A program made the position numbers and the translations under genes. Of a stretch of DNA of 64,000 nucleotides, positions 1 to 8,314 are shown one piece after another. Below the pieces are notes generated by a model. The model saw nothing but the letters and a program-made list of their open reading frames with translations. It did no database searches and was not told the DNA's origin. How positions within the stretch are numbered: position 1 is the stretch's first letter; each line of letters opens with the position of its first letter. Source of the stretch: Gammaproteobacteria bacterium. GTDB lineage: Bacteria; Pseudomonadota; Gammaproteobacteria; Chromatiales; Chromatiaceae. The stretch spans positions 1 through 64,000 of the forward strand of contig JAGRGP010000001.1 in NCBI GenBank assembly GCA_020445415.1. The letters run 5' to 3'.

Positions 1-1452
1 ATCTCCGGCTATCACATGCAGGAGGCGGGTGCTACCTGTGTTCAAGAACTGGCTTTTACGATTGCCGATGGGTTGGAGTATGTTCGCGCCGCGCTAAACA
101 AGGGGTTGGAGGTCGACAAATTTGCCCCTCGGCTGTCATTTTTCTTTGCCATCGGTATGAATTTCTTCATGGAGGTGGCAAAGCTGCGGGCGGCCCGTCA
201 GCTCTGGGCGGAATTGATGGAGCAGCATTTTCAGCCGCGAGATCCCCGCTCTAAAATGTTGCGCACCCATTGCCAGACCTCAGGAGTCAGTCTGACCGCG
301 AGGGATCCGTACAATAACGTGATCCGCACGACGATAGAGGCCATGGCGGCTGTGCTGGGGGGTACCCAATCGCTGCATACCAATGCCTTTGACGAGGCCT
401 TGGCGCTTCCCACCGACCGTTCCGCGCGAATCGCCCGTAATACCCAGCTAGTGATCCAAGAGGAGACCGGTATCACCAAGGTGGTGGATCCACTTGCTGG
501 TTCTTACTACATCGAGCGCCTGACTCACGAGATGGTCGAAGCGGCTCGGGCTCTTATTGAAGAAGTCGAGGAGTTGGGTGGGATGACTAAGGCGGTGGTG
601 TCGGGGATGCCCAAGCTACGGATCGAGGAGGCGGCCACCTTGCGCCAGGCCCGGATCGACCGGGGCGAGGAGGTGATCGTGGGTGTCAACAAATATCAGC
701 TTGCAGAGGAACCGGAGATTGATGTCCTCAATATTGATAACAGCGCGGTGCGTGAATCGCAGATCGAACGTCTCCAGCGGGTGCGCTCAAATCGTGATGA
801 CGCCGCTTGCCGCGGGGCACTCGCAGCCCTAACCGCCGCCGCCTCGGACGGCAGTGGAAATCTGCTTGCTCTGGCAGTAGATGCGGCTCGCCTTAGGGCC
901 ACGGTTGGAGAAATCTCCGACGCGCTGGAGACGGTGTACAGTCGCCATCGGGCCGTAACCCGCTCCATTTCCGGGGTATACGGGTCGGCTTATGTGGGTG
1001 ACGAAGGGTTCAACAAGATACGGAAGGATGTCGAGTCGTTTGCGGAAGAACAGGGCCGACGGCCACGTATGCTGGTGGTGAAGATGGGCCAGGATGGTCA
1101 CGACCGGGGGGCAAAGGTAATCGCCACGGCTTTCGCCGATCTGGGATTCGATGTGGATATCGGACCCTTGTTTCAGACCCCCGAAGAGGCTGCCCGGCAG
1201 GCGGCGGAAAACGACGTACATGTGGTTGGGGTATCGTCCCAGGCGGCTGGCCACAAGACCTTGGTCCCGCAGCTGATACAGGCCCTCAAAGACGAAGGGG
1301 CAGAGGAAATCCTCGTGATCTGCGGAGGGGTCATCCCTCCGCAAGACTATGCTGTATTGCGTGACGCGGGTGTCGCGGCCATCTACGGACCTGGAACCAA
1401 TATTCCGGTCGCGGCCGCCGAGATGATGTCGTTAATCCGTAGCGGAGGTTGA
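1..1452 (+). CDS. Methylmalonyl-CoA mutase, C-terminal part (5' end outside window)
   Basis: Adenosylcobalamin-dependent isomerase that interconverts (R)-methylmalonyl-CoA and succinyl-CoA in the cytoplasm. The reading frame is open from base 1 (Ile-Ser-Gly-Tyr-His before the first Met), so the gene starts upstream; about 483 of the usual 700 or so residues are here. Visible parts are the end of the TIM barrel, with RTHCQTSG carrying the family's catalytic His, a linker, and a C-terminal B12-binding domain. That domain shows DGHDRG (the DxHxxG cobalt-ligand motif), [10 protein letters not shown] and [12 protein letters not shown]. This is the single-chain ScpA/MutB type with the B12 domain fused. 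The genes that follow (carboxylase, MeaB, epimerase) confirm the pathway. The stop is followed by a 358-bp gap before pccB. Confidence 0.97.
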   Translation: MSGYHMQEAGATCVQELAFTIADGLEYVRAALNKGLEVDKFAPRLSFFFAIGMNFFMEVAKLRAARQLWAELMEQHFQPRDPRSKMLRTHCQTSGVSLTARDPYNNVIRTTIEAMAAVLGGTQSLHTNAFDEALALPTDRSARIARNTQLVIQEETGITKVVDPLAGSYYIERLTHEMVEAARALIEEVEELGGMTKAVVSGMPKLRIEEAATLRQARIDRGEEVIVGVNKYQLAEEPEIDVLNIDNSAVRESQIERLQRVRSNRDDAACRGALAALTAAASDGSGNLLALAVDAARLRATVGEISDALETVYSRHRAVTRSISGVYGSAYVGDEGFNKIRKDVESFAEEQGRRPRMLVVKMGQDGHDRGAKVIATAFADLGFDVDIGPLFQTPEEAARQAAENDVHVVGVSSQAAGHKTLVPQLIQALKDEGAEEILVICGGVIPPQDYAVLRDAGVAAIYGPGTNIPVAAAEMMSLIRSGG

Positions 1453-1810
1453 AACCCGCCCACACGTTGAGGATGGAATCGAGTCCGGAAGTTTTTTTTC
1501 GGATATCCGTGTGGAGCCTGTGAAACCTATGCTGTACTGCAGTAATATAGTTACTGCGGCAAGGTAAGGGGAGTAGTGGGAAACTGGCGGGGTGATTACC
1601 TTGGTGCCCAGGGGTCATCGGGCGGTAGCTCGCGTGGCCGGATGACAGTAGCCGGTTTATTGTGATCCGCTTCGATAACCCGAGGGATGGCGATCTGCTA
1701 CCACGGCGGGCCCGGCGTAGCCCACCGGGGAGACGACGGTTCATGGTTTTCAAATCCGCCCCAAGGTACCCGGAGATTGGACGGCTTTGGGGTAGGATCA
1801 GGAGATATCG
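1453..1810. other. Intergenic region between mutase and pccB
   Basis: This 358-bp stretch holds no convincing gene. It contains an inverted repeat at 1539-1557, listed separately, and a T-run at about 1492-1499 just after a GC-rich stretch that might mark the end of the mutase transcript. An ORF on the minus strand (1331-2287) crosses the gap but is antisense to both flanking genes and has no recognisable content. A promoter for pccB in this gap is likely from the spacing, but I cannot pick out convincing -35/-10 boxes. Confidence 0.5.
1539..1557. promoter_or_regulatory. Inverted repeat upstream of pccB, candidate operator
   Basis: Perfect 7-bp arms GCAGTAA and TTACTGC flank a 5-bp AT-rich spacer (TATAG). 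The left arm overlaps a second palindrome, TACTGCAGTA (1535-1544), so three TACTGC half-sites lie within 23 bp. The site is about 250 bp upstream of the carboxylase start, in the only long gap of the propionate module. This geometry suits a dimeric repressor or activator. No propionate regulator gene is visible in the window, so the binding protein is unknown. Confidence 0.4.
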
Positions 1811-3343
1811 ATGCATGAAATAATCAAACGACTCGATGAAAAGCGCGCTGCGGCACGCCTGGGGGGTGGTCAACAACGCATCGACAGACAGCATGCCAAC
1901 GGCAAGCTGTCTGCCCGGGAGCGTATCGAGCTTTTTCTTGATCCCGGTACCTTCGAAGAGTGGGATATGTTCGTGGAGCACGACTGTTCCGAGTTTGGAA
2001 TGGACAAACAGAAGATTCCTGGGGACGGTGTGGTGACCGGCTATGGTACGGTGGGAGGACGCCTCATCTTTGTTTTCAGTCAGGATTTTACGGTTTTTGG
2101 AGGCTCGCTTTCCCGGGCCCACGCAGCGAAGATCTGCAAGGTCATGGATCATGCCATCAAGGTTGGTGCGCCGGTGGTTGGTCTCAATGACTCGGGTGGC
2201 GCGCGCATCCAGGAGGGAGTCGATTCCCTGGCGGGTTACGCAGATGTGTTCCAGCGCAACGTGATGGCATCGGGGGTAGTGCCGCAAATCTCCATGATTA
2301 TGGGGCCCTGTGCCGGCGGAGCGGTGTACTCACCTTCGATGACCGATTTCATATTCATGGTCAAAGATACCTCCTACATGTTCGTCACGGGACCTGAGGT
2401 GGTTAAGACGGTGACCCACGAGGAGGTAAGCGCGGAGGAACTCGGCGGCGCCAAAACACATACTCACAAGTCGGGGGTTGCCGACTTGGCTTTCGAAAAC
2501 GATGTGGAAGCGCTGTTCATGCTGCGCCGATTTGTCAATTTTCTCCCCGCCAACAATCGCGAAAAACCGCCGGTCTGGCCGACCGATGATCCCGCGGAGC
2601 GAGTGATTCCGTCGCTCGACACCCTGATTCCGGATGACCCCAACAAACCCTACGATATGAAGGAGCTGATTTGCAAGGTGGTGGACGACCGCAACTTCTT
2701 TGAGTTGCAGAAAGATTATGCGGCCAACATCATCACCGGTTTCGGCCGTATGCAGGGTTCCACAGTGGGGTTTGTGGCCAATCAACCGATGGTTCTGGCC
2801 GGTTGCTTGGATATCGATTCGTCCAAAAAGGCGGCTCGTTTCGTCCGTTTTTGCGATGCCTTCAATATTCCAGTCGTCACCTTTGTGGATGTTCCGGGGT
2901 TTCTCCCCGGCACCAGTCAAGAATACGGTGGCATCATCAAGCATGGCGCCAAGCTTCTCTACGCCTATGCCGAGGCCACAATTCCCAAGATCACCATTAT
3001 TACCCGCAAGGCTTACGGCGGCGCGTACGATGTGATGTCGTCGAAACATTTGCGGGGTGATGTGAATTTGGCCTGGCCCTCGGCGGAGATCGCGGTCATG
3101 GGTCCCAAGGGGGCGGTCGAGATCATTTTCCGTCAGGATATGAAGGATCAGCAGAAAATCGACTTGCGTACCCAGGAGTACAAGGAGCGGTTTGCCAATC
3201 CCTTCGTGGCGGGATCCAGGGGTTTCGTCGACGATGTGATTCTTCCTCACAGCACCCGCAAGCGGATTTGCCGCTCATTGGCCATGCTGCGGGCTAAAAA
3301 GTTGGAGAATCCTTGGCGCAAGCACGGGAACATCCCATTGTGA
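1811..3343 (+). CDS. pccB: Propionyl-CoA carboxylase beta subunit (carboxyltransferase)
   Basis: Carboxyltransferase half of the biotin-dependent carboxylase that converts propionyl-CoA to methylmalonyl-CoA. At 510 residues it has the family's usual length and both crotonase-like halves. The N-terminal half carries GGARIQEG and [11 protein letters not shown]; the C-terminal half carries [20 protein letters not shown] and [11 protein letters not shown]. The Asp in GGAYDVM is the residue known in actinobacterial PccB to favour propionyl-CoA over acetyl-CoA. The ATG at 1811 follows an AGGATCAGGAG stretch. pccA starts 70 bp downstream, so the two subunits are probably co-transcribed. Methylcrotonyl-CoA carboxylase is the main alternative, but the mutase, epimerase and MeaB neighbours make propionyl-CoA the likely substrate. 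Confidence 0.96.
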   Translation: MHEIIKRLDEKRAAARLGGGQQRIDRQHANGKLSARERIELFLDPGTFEEWDMFVEHDCSEFGMDKQKIPGDGVVTGYGTVGGRLIFVFSQDFTVFGGSLSRAHAAKICKVMDHAIKVGAPVVGLNDSGGARIQEGVDSLAGYADVFQRNVMASGVVPQISMIMGPCAGGAVYSPSMTDFIFMVKDTSYMFVTGPEVVKTVTHEEVSAEELGGAKTHTHKSGVADLAFENDVEALFMLRRFVNFLPANNREKPPVWPTDDPAERVIPSLDTLIPDDPNKPYDMKELICKVVDDRNFFELQKDYAANIITGFGRMQGSTVGFVANQPMVLAGCLDIDSSKKAARFVRFCDAFNIPVVTFVDVPGFLPGTSQEYGGIIKHGAKLLYAYAEATIPKITIITRKAYGGAYDVMSSKHLRGDVNLAWPSAEIAVMGPKGAVEIIFRQDMKDQQKIDLRTQEYKERFANPFVAGSRGFVDDVILPHSTRKRICRSLAMLRAKKLENPWRKHGNIPL

Positions 3344-3413
3344 ACCTTCAATGCAGCCTGCGGGTTACAGGTAAACCGAGGCTGTTGGCGACCAGCTTAT
3401 GCAGGGTTGAGAG

Positions 3414-5399
3414 ATGTTTAAAAAGATATTGATTGCGAACCGCGGCGAAATCGCCTGCCGGGTCATGAAAACCGCCCGCAAGATGGGTATCCAGACTGTG
3501 GCTGTTTATTCCGATGCGGACAAAGACGCGTTGCACGTGCAAATGGCGGACGAGAAGGTGCATATCGGACCTTCTCCTTCCTCCGAGAGCTACCTGGTGA
3601 TGGAGCGGATCATCCAAGCTTGTCGGGATACCGGAGCTGAGGCAGTCCACCCGGGGTATGGATTTCTCTCGGAGAATGCCGCTTTCTGCGAGGCACTGGA
3701 AAAAGCGGGCATCACCTTTATTGGCCCCGGTACCCTTGCCATCAACAGCATGGGGGATAAGATTACTTCAAAGCGTTTGGCGGAGAAGGCCGGGGTAAAT
3801 GTCATCCCCGGTTATACGGATGTGGTGAGGGATGCCGAGCACGCGCTGGAGATCGCCGAGGGGATCGGTTACCCGGTAATGTTGAAGGCGTCTGCAGGTG
3901 GCGGCGGTAAGGGCATGCGGGTTGCTTGGAACCGCGATGAATGTGCCGACGGCTTTGAGCGGGCTACCAACGAGGCACGATCGAGCTTCGGTGATGCCAG
4001 GGTATTTATTGAGAAGTTCATTGAGGAGCCTCGCCATATCGAAATTCAGGTGATGGCCGATACCCACGGTAATGTGATCTACCTGGGTGAGCGGGAATGC
4101 TCCATCCAGCGACGCCATCAAAAGGTGATCGAAGAGGCACCCTCTCCCTTCCTGGACGAGGCGACTCGCAGGGCGATGGGTGAGCAAGCGGTAGCCTTGG
4201 CGCGAGCGGTCAAGTACCGCAGCGCCGGGACGGTGGAGTTTATTGTCGACGCCAAGCGGAACTTCTACTTTCTGGAGATGAACACGCGTCTCCAGGTGGA
4301 GCATCCGGTTACCGAACTGGTTACCGGACAAGATCTGGTAGAGTTAATGATTCGAGTCGCCAACGGTGAGCATCTGCCGCTTGGGCAGGACGATGTAACG
4401 CTGACCGGATGGGCAATGGAAGCCCGGGTTTATGCGGAGGATCCATTTCGTAATTTCCTGCCCTCCACGGGACGGCTGGTTTACTATCAGCCACCCGATG
4501 GCTACAACGTCCGGGTGGATACCGGCGTTTACGAAGGCGGTGAAGTTTCCATGTTCTACGATCCGATGATTGCCAAGCTAATCACCTATGGTGACGACCG
4601 GCTCCAGGCCATCAAGCGGATGCAGCGAGCGCTGGATGAGTACTATATCCGGGGGGTTCAGCACAACATCAGTTTCCTCAATGCTCTGATGGTCCACCCC
4701 AGATTTATCGAGGGCAGGTTGAGCACCAACTTCATCGCCGAGGAATACCCTAACGGCTTCGATTCTGCCGATGTGCCGGAGGAAGATCCTGCCAAGTCCA
4801 TTGTGATTACCGCTTGCGTGCACCGGGGGTATACCGACCGTGCCGCGAAACTCAGCGGCCAGATGCCCGGCTATGAACGCAAGCACAGCGAAGCTTGGGT
4901 GGTAGTGCTGGAGGGTGGCACGCCACATCAAGTGGATGTCTATCCGAGCGAAAACGGTTACCGGGTGGACTACCAGGGTAGATCCTATGAGGTGATTACC
5001 GACTGGGGCATGGGGCAACCCCTGCTAAAAGGCACCATCAATGGCGAGTATGTGTGCTATCAAGTTGAGCGCACCGGTATCTGGTACCAATTGTATCATC
5101 ACGGCACCCAGATAAATGCCGTAGTGATGACACCAAAGGCCGCTGAACTCCATGCAAAAATGCCCGAGAAGGTGCCACCGGATCTCTCCAGATTCCTCAT
5201 CTCACCAATGCCCGGACTGCTGGTCAAGCTGTCGGTTTCCGAGGGGCAGGAGGTGAAGGCCGGTCAGGAGTTGGCTGTTATCGAGGCGATGAAGATGGAG
5301 AATGTGCTTCGCGCGGAACAAGATGCGGTAGTGCATCACATCCCCACCAAGGTGGGTGCCAGCCTGACTGTGGATCAGGTAATCATCGAGTTCGAGTGA
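3414..5399 (+). CDS. pccA: Propionyl-CoA carboxylase alpha subunit (biotin carboxylase plus biotin carrier)
   Basis: Carboxylates its own biotin with ATP and bicarbonate and passes the CO2 to the beta subunit. The protein has 661 residues. The biotin carboxylase domain fills about residues 1-445, with the ATP-grasp glycine loop GGGGKGMR and the catalytic EMNTRLQVEHPVTE. A linking domain occupies the middle. A C-terminal biotinyl domain ends the protein, with the biotinylation site EAMKMEN about 35 residues from the end. The length and middle domain match propionyl-CoA carboxylase alpha rather than the short AccC. The stop overlaps the GTG start of the next gene (GTGA), indicating translational coupling to the MeaB GTPase. 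Confidence 0.96.
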   Translation: MFKKILIANRGEIACRVMKTARKMGIQTVAVYSDADKDALHVQMADEKVHIGPSPSSESYLVMERIIQACRDTGAEAVHPGYGFLSENAAFCEALEKAGITFIGPGTLAINSMGDKITSKRLAEKAGVNVIPGYTDVVRDAEHALEIAEGIGYPVMLKASAGGGGKGMRVAWNRDECADGFERATNEARSSFGDARVFIEKFIEEPRHIEIQVMADTHGNVIYLGERECSIQRRHQKVIEEAPSPFLDEATRRAMGEQAVALARAVKYRSAGTVEFIVDAKRNFYFLEMNTRLQVEHPVTELVTGQDLVELMIRVANGEHLPLGQDDVTLTGWAMEARVYAEDPFRNFLPSTGRLVYYQPPDGYNVRVDTGVYEGGEVSMFYDPMIAKLITYGDDRLQAIKRMQRALDEYYIRGVQHNISFLNALMVHPRFIEGRLSTNFIAEEYPNGFDSADVPEEDPAKSIVITACVHRGYTDRAAKLSGQMPGYERKHSEAWVVVLEGGTPHQVDVYPSENGYRVDYQGRSYEVITDWGMGQPLLKGTINGEYVCYQVERTGIWYQLYHHGTQINAVVMTPKAAELHAKMPEKVPPDLSRFLISPMPGLLVKLSVSEGQEVKAGQELAVIEAMKMENVLRAEQDAVVHHIPTKVGASLTVDQVIIEFE

Positions 5400-6418
5400 G
5401 CGGCGTTTTGGACCATCAGCGCCTCGCAGAGCAGATCCTCGCCGGAAACCGGCGGGCACTTTCCCGGGGCATCACCCTGGTAGAGTCCACCCGGATGGAT
5501 CACCGGCGAGCAGCCACAGCGTTACTGAAAACCTTGAGTTCGCAGGCGGGCCGCTCGATCAGAATTGGCATCTCGGGCGTACCGGGAGTTGGAAAATCCA
5601 CGTTTGTTGAAGCCTTAGGCAACCGGGTCCTCGACCAAGGCAACCGCCTGGCTGTGCTGGCGGTGGACCCGTCATCGTCGGTGAGTGGCGGATCGATCAT
5701 GGGCGATAAGACCCGCATGGAGTCCCTCGCCCGCCGCCAAGACGCTTTTATCAGGCCGTCCCCTGCCGGACGAACCCTGGGCGGTGTCGCGCGGCGTACC
5801 CGGGAGACCATGCTGCTTTGTGAAGCCGGCGGGTTCAGCGTGATCTTCGTTGAGACCGTGGGCGTAGGGCAATCGGAGACAGCGGTCGCGGATATGACCG
5901 ACCTGTTCCTCCTTTTGCTACTGCCTGGAGGGGGTGACGACCTACAGGGAATCAAGCGCGGAATCATGGAACTGGCGGATATCATCCTCGTTAACAAAGC
6001 GGACGGCGATCTGGCGACAGCCGCCCGTCATTCTGCGGCGGATTACCGAATGGCGCTGACTTTGATCCACCCTCGGACGGAGGGTTGGCGGGTCCCTGTC
6101 ATGACTTGTTCCGCTCTGTCCAACCAAGGGATAGGCGAAGCTTGGGAGCAAATAGAAAAGTACCGTGATTTGATTGTCACGACCAGCGAGTATTCCCGTC
6201 GCCGGGCATCCCAGGCCAGGAGCTGGATGTGGAGTGAAATCAGTGAGGGGTTGTTGTCATCATTTGCACATGACGATGCGATAAAACATAAGTTGAAGGC
6301 AACCGAGCGCGATGTCTTGTGCGGCCGTCAGCCACCGACAGTGGCTGCCACGGAGTTGCTCTCACTGTTTTTGGAGCGACGAGAAGGTGAAAACGCAAGC
6401 CCGCTTCGCTCCCGGTAA
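5396..6418 (+). CDS. meaB: Methylmalonyl-CoA mutase-associated GTPase (MeaB/ArgK family)
   Basis: G-protein chaperone that loads intact adenosylcobalamin onto methylmalonyl-CoA mutase and protects it from inactivation. It has 340 residues, as usual for the family. Motifs are the P-loop GVPGVGKST, the Mg/switch segment FVETVGVGQSE and the base-recognition motif NKADGD. The start is GTG at 5396, overlapping the pccA stop by 4 bp. It was once called ArgK in the belief that it was an amino-acid-transport kinase. The setting between the carboxylase and the epimerase, with the mutase upstream, supports the mutase-chaperone role. Confidence 0.95.
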   Translation: MSGVLDHQRLAEQILAGNRRALSRGITLVESTRMDHRRAATALLKTLSSQAGRSIRIGISGVPGVGKSTFVEALGNRVLDQGNRLAVLAVDPSSSVSGGSIMGDKTRMESLARRQDAFIRPSPAGRTLGGVARRTRETMLLCEAGGFSVIFVETVGVGQSETAVADMTDLFLLLLLPGGGDDLQGIKRGIMELADIILVNKADGDLATAARHSAADYRMALTLIHPRTEGWRVPVMTCSALSNQGIGEAWEQIEKYRDLIVTTSEYSRRRASQARSWMWSEISEGLLSSFAHDDAIKHKLKATERDVLCGRQPPTVAATELLSLFLERREGENASPLRSR

Positions 6419-6465
6419 ACCAGTCAATCGGAACCCCATCAACCAACCAAGGGAGCATGATTACT

Positions 6466-6864
6466 ATGATCGGTAAACTGAACCACGTTGCCATCGTCGT
6501 CCCGGATCTTGAAGCCGGCACCGCGGTCTATCGCGATACCCTCGGCGCCAAGGTATCAGCGCCTCAGGACGTCCCGGAGCATGGCGTGACCACGGTATTT
6601 GTGGAGCTGCCGAATACCAAGATCGAATTACTGCATCCCCTGGGCAGTGGCTCTCCAATAGCCAAGTTTCTGGAAAACAACCCGAGCGGGGGAATCCATC
6701 ATGTATGCTACGAGGTTGAGGATATTGAAGTGGCGGCAAGTAGAATGGAAGCGCAGGGGGCCAGGGCGCTGGGAGGCATAAAAATTGGAGCTCACAATAA
6801 ACCGGTATTGTTTCTGCACCCAAAGGATTTCTGCGGCACCTTGGTCGAGCTGGAGCAGGCCTAA
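6466..6864 (+). CDS. mce: Methylmalonyl-CoA epimerase
   Basis: Interconverts (S)- and (R)-methylmalonyl-CoA, linking the carboxylase product to the mutase substrate. It is a small vicinal-oxygen-chelate (glyoxalase-fold) protein. Likely metal ligands are His in LNHVAIVV, His in GGIHHVCYE and Glu in GTLVELEQA. Two in-frame ATGs are possible. The one at 6457 lies only 1 nt after the AAGGGAG ribosome-binding sequence (6449-6455), while the one at 6466 is 10 nt away and begins MIGKLNHVAI, the usual family start. I therefore choose 6466 (132 residues). Confidence 0.95.
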   Translation: MIGKLNHVAIVVPDLEAGTAVYRDTLGAKVSAPQDVPEHGVTTVFVELPNTKIELLHPLGSGSPIAKFLENNPSGGIHHVCYEVEDIEVAASRMEAQGARALGGIKIGAHNKPVLFLHPKDFCGTLVELEQA

Positions 6865-6923
6865 CATAGTCTCGCAAAAAGGGCTTATCTAATTACCGAA
6901 CGACATCGTCGAGATGAGACACC

Positions 6924-7574
6924 ATGGCAGAATTGCTGACCCTGTTGAATAGCAATTTAGAGTGGGCCAAACGGATTAAGGCCGAGAATCCTCGATTCTT
7001 CAATATGCTGTCGGAGCAACAGGCACCGGAGTACCTGTGGATCGGGTGTTCGGACAGCCGAGTTCCCGCCAATACCATCGTCGGAATGTTGCCGGGTGAG
7101 ATTTTCGTACACCGCAACGTGGCCAATATGGTGATTCACACCGACCTCAATTGTCTATCGGTGATTCAATTCGCGGTAGAGGTGCTCCAGGTTAAGTACA
7201 TCATCGTATGTGGGCATTATGGATGTGGCGGCGTAGCGGCCGCGATCAAGAATAAACCCTTGGGGCTGATCGACAATTGGCTGCGCCATATCAAGGATGT
7301 CTATTACCATTATCGCACCGCCTTCGATAGCTGTATCGATGACGAGGAGCGGGTCGATATGCTGTGCGAGTTCAACGTGATCCAACAGGTTGCCAATGTC
7401 TGTCACACTACCGTGGTTCAAGATGCCTGGCAGCGCCAGCAGCCTCTCTCGATACATGGCTGGATTTACAGCATTCGGGACGGGATCTTGCGGGATCTCG
7501 GAGTCAACTACGATGCTCCCGAACAAGTGCCCGAGGTATACCGTAATCTGCCTGTAGCCCAGCCAGGCAAATGA
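6924..7574 (+). CDS. can: Beta-class carbonic anhydrase
   Basis: Zinc enzyme that interconverts CO2 and bicarbonate. It has 216 residues. The beta-class zinc site is clear: CSDSR (Cys plus the Asp-Arg pair) near residue 42, then HYGCGG with the second His and Cys near residue 98. It begins 60 bp after the epimerase and its stop overlaps the start of the next gene (ATGA-type). Bicarbonate is the substrate of PccA, so a supply role for the carboxylase is a reasonable inference, although the enzyme could serve general CO2 needs. Confidence 0.95.
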   Translation: MAELLTLLNSNLEWAKRIKAENPRFFNMLSEQQAPEYLWIGCSDSRVPANTIVGMLPGEIFVHRNVANMVIHTDLNCLSVIQFAVEVLQVKYIIVCGHYGCGGVAAAIKNKPLGLIDNWLRHIKDVYYHYRTAFDSCIDDEERVDMLCEFNVIQQVANVCHTTVVQDAWQRQQPLSIHGWIYSIRDGILRDLGVNYDAPEQVPEVYRNLPVAQPGK

Positions 7575-8029
7575 TGTGTTCGGGATTGGCTGCCCTGGAG
7601 CTGCGCCTGCATCGGGAGGTTCCGCTGACTCGACACATGGGCATTCGGCTTGACGAGTACCGGGATAAGGAGCTGGTAATCCGGGCGGATCTCGCCGCCA
7701 ATCTCAACATTCACGGCACAGCCTTCGGCGGGAGCCTATTCAGTGTTTGCGCGGTTGCCTGTTGGGGCTTGCTTCATTTGAGCTTCGAGCAGGAAGGATT
7801 GGAGGCACACACCGTACTGGGAGAGGCGTCTATCCGTTATCTGCGGCCAGTTCGGGAAGATCTGAGGGTCAGTTGCCGGATGCCCGAGGATGGGTCTTTC
7901 GATGTCTTCTTGCACCGCTTACAACGGGGAGGTAAGGCGTCCATCCAGCTACGCGCGACCGTCGGCCGCCAGGATGAGCCGGCAGTGGAATTTCGAGGGG
8001 AATACGCGGCCCAGCATACACCCGGCTAA
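7571..8029 (+). CDS. YiiD-type hot-dog fold thioesterase
   Basis: A 152-residue protein resembling the C-terminal thioesterase-like domain of E. coli YiiD (FabY-like hot-dog fold). Visible features are the central helix region NIHGTAFGGSLFSVCAVACWG, which follows the family pattern of a His-Gly before the hot-dog helix, and the strand segment EASIRYLRPVREDL. It overlaps the carbonic anhydrase stop by 4 bp, so the two are probably translated together. The substrate is unknown. Its position at the end of an acyl-CoA module suggests an acyl-CoA or acyl-ACP thioester. Confidence 0.85.
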   Translation: MMCSGLAALELRLHREVPLTRHMGIRLDEYRDKELVIRADLAANLNIHGTAFGGSLFSVCAVACWGLLHLSFEQEGLEAHTVLGEASIRYLRPVREDLRVSCRMPEDGSFDVFLHRLQRGGKASIQLRATVGRQDEPAVEFRGEYAAQHTPG

Positions 8030-8123
8030 TTCCGGCCGGCGGCCACCCCGGGAGACAGGTTGTCGCTGGCAACGTTCTGTTGGGAACCAGATCGTCTACG
8101 GGTTGGTGTGCCTGGTTTTGTGA

Positions 8124-8198
8124 TGCACTCTCAATGGGCTCTCTTGGGTGCAGCCGCCTTTTTTTGGTGCGGACGCTTCGCTCAGAATCAAACAATTT
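8124..8198 (+). promoter_or_regulatory. Candidate upstream activator half-sites and IHF-like site for urtA
   Basis: Two inverted half-sites, TGCAC (8124-8128) and GTGCA (8148-8152), plus a further GGTGC (8166-8170) resemble NtrC half-sites, although the 19-bp spacing of the first pair is longer than the canonical NtrC palindrome. An IHF-like sequence AATCAA-N4-TTT (8186-8198) matches the IHF core consensus at all but the last position. Activator sites, then a bend site, then a -24/-12 promoter is the normal order at sigma-54 promoters. The individual sites are weak and the call rests mainly on the arrangement. Confidence 0.35.
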
Positions 8199-8243
8199 CG
8201 AGCAGCTTTTGTTTAACAGATTGATTATTTAAATTTATTTGTC

Positions 8244-8261
8244 CTTGGCACATGGTTTGCT
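8244..8261 (+). promoter_or_regulatory. Sigma-54 (-24/-12) promoter for the urea transport and urease genes
   Basis: The sequence TTGGCACATGGTTTGCT matches the RpoN consensus TGGCACG-N4-TTGCW with one change, and the invariant GG (8247-8248) and GC (8259-8260) are exactly 10 nt apart. It lies about 55 bp upstream of the urtA ATG in an AT-rich leader. A strong GAGGAGA ribosome-binding site at 8297-8303 follows. Nitrogen-limitation control through NtrC and sigma-54 is the expected logic for urea uptake. Confidence 0.8.
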
Positions 8262-8314
8262 CTGTCTTTTCGGACGCCAGAATGGCTGGCTAATACGAGG
8301 AGAAGAAAGAAATC

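Noticed and set aside
1331-2287. 318-codon open frame on the minus strand crossing the mutase-pccB gap
   Set aside because: It is antisense to two certain genes, has no recognisable motif or ribosome-binding site, and is explained by codon bias in high-GC genes.
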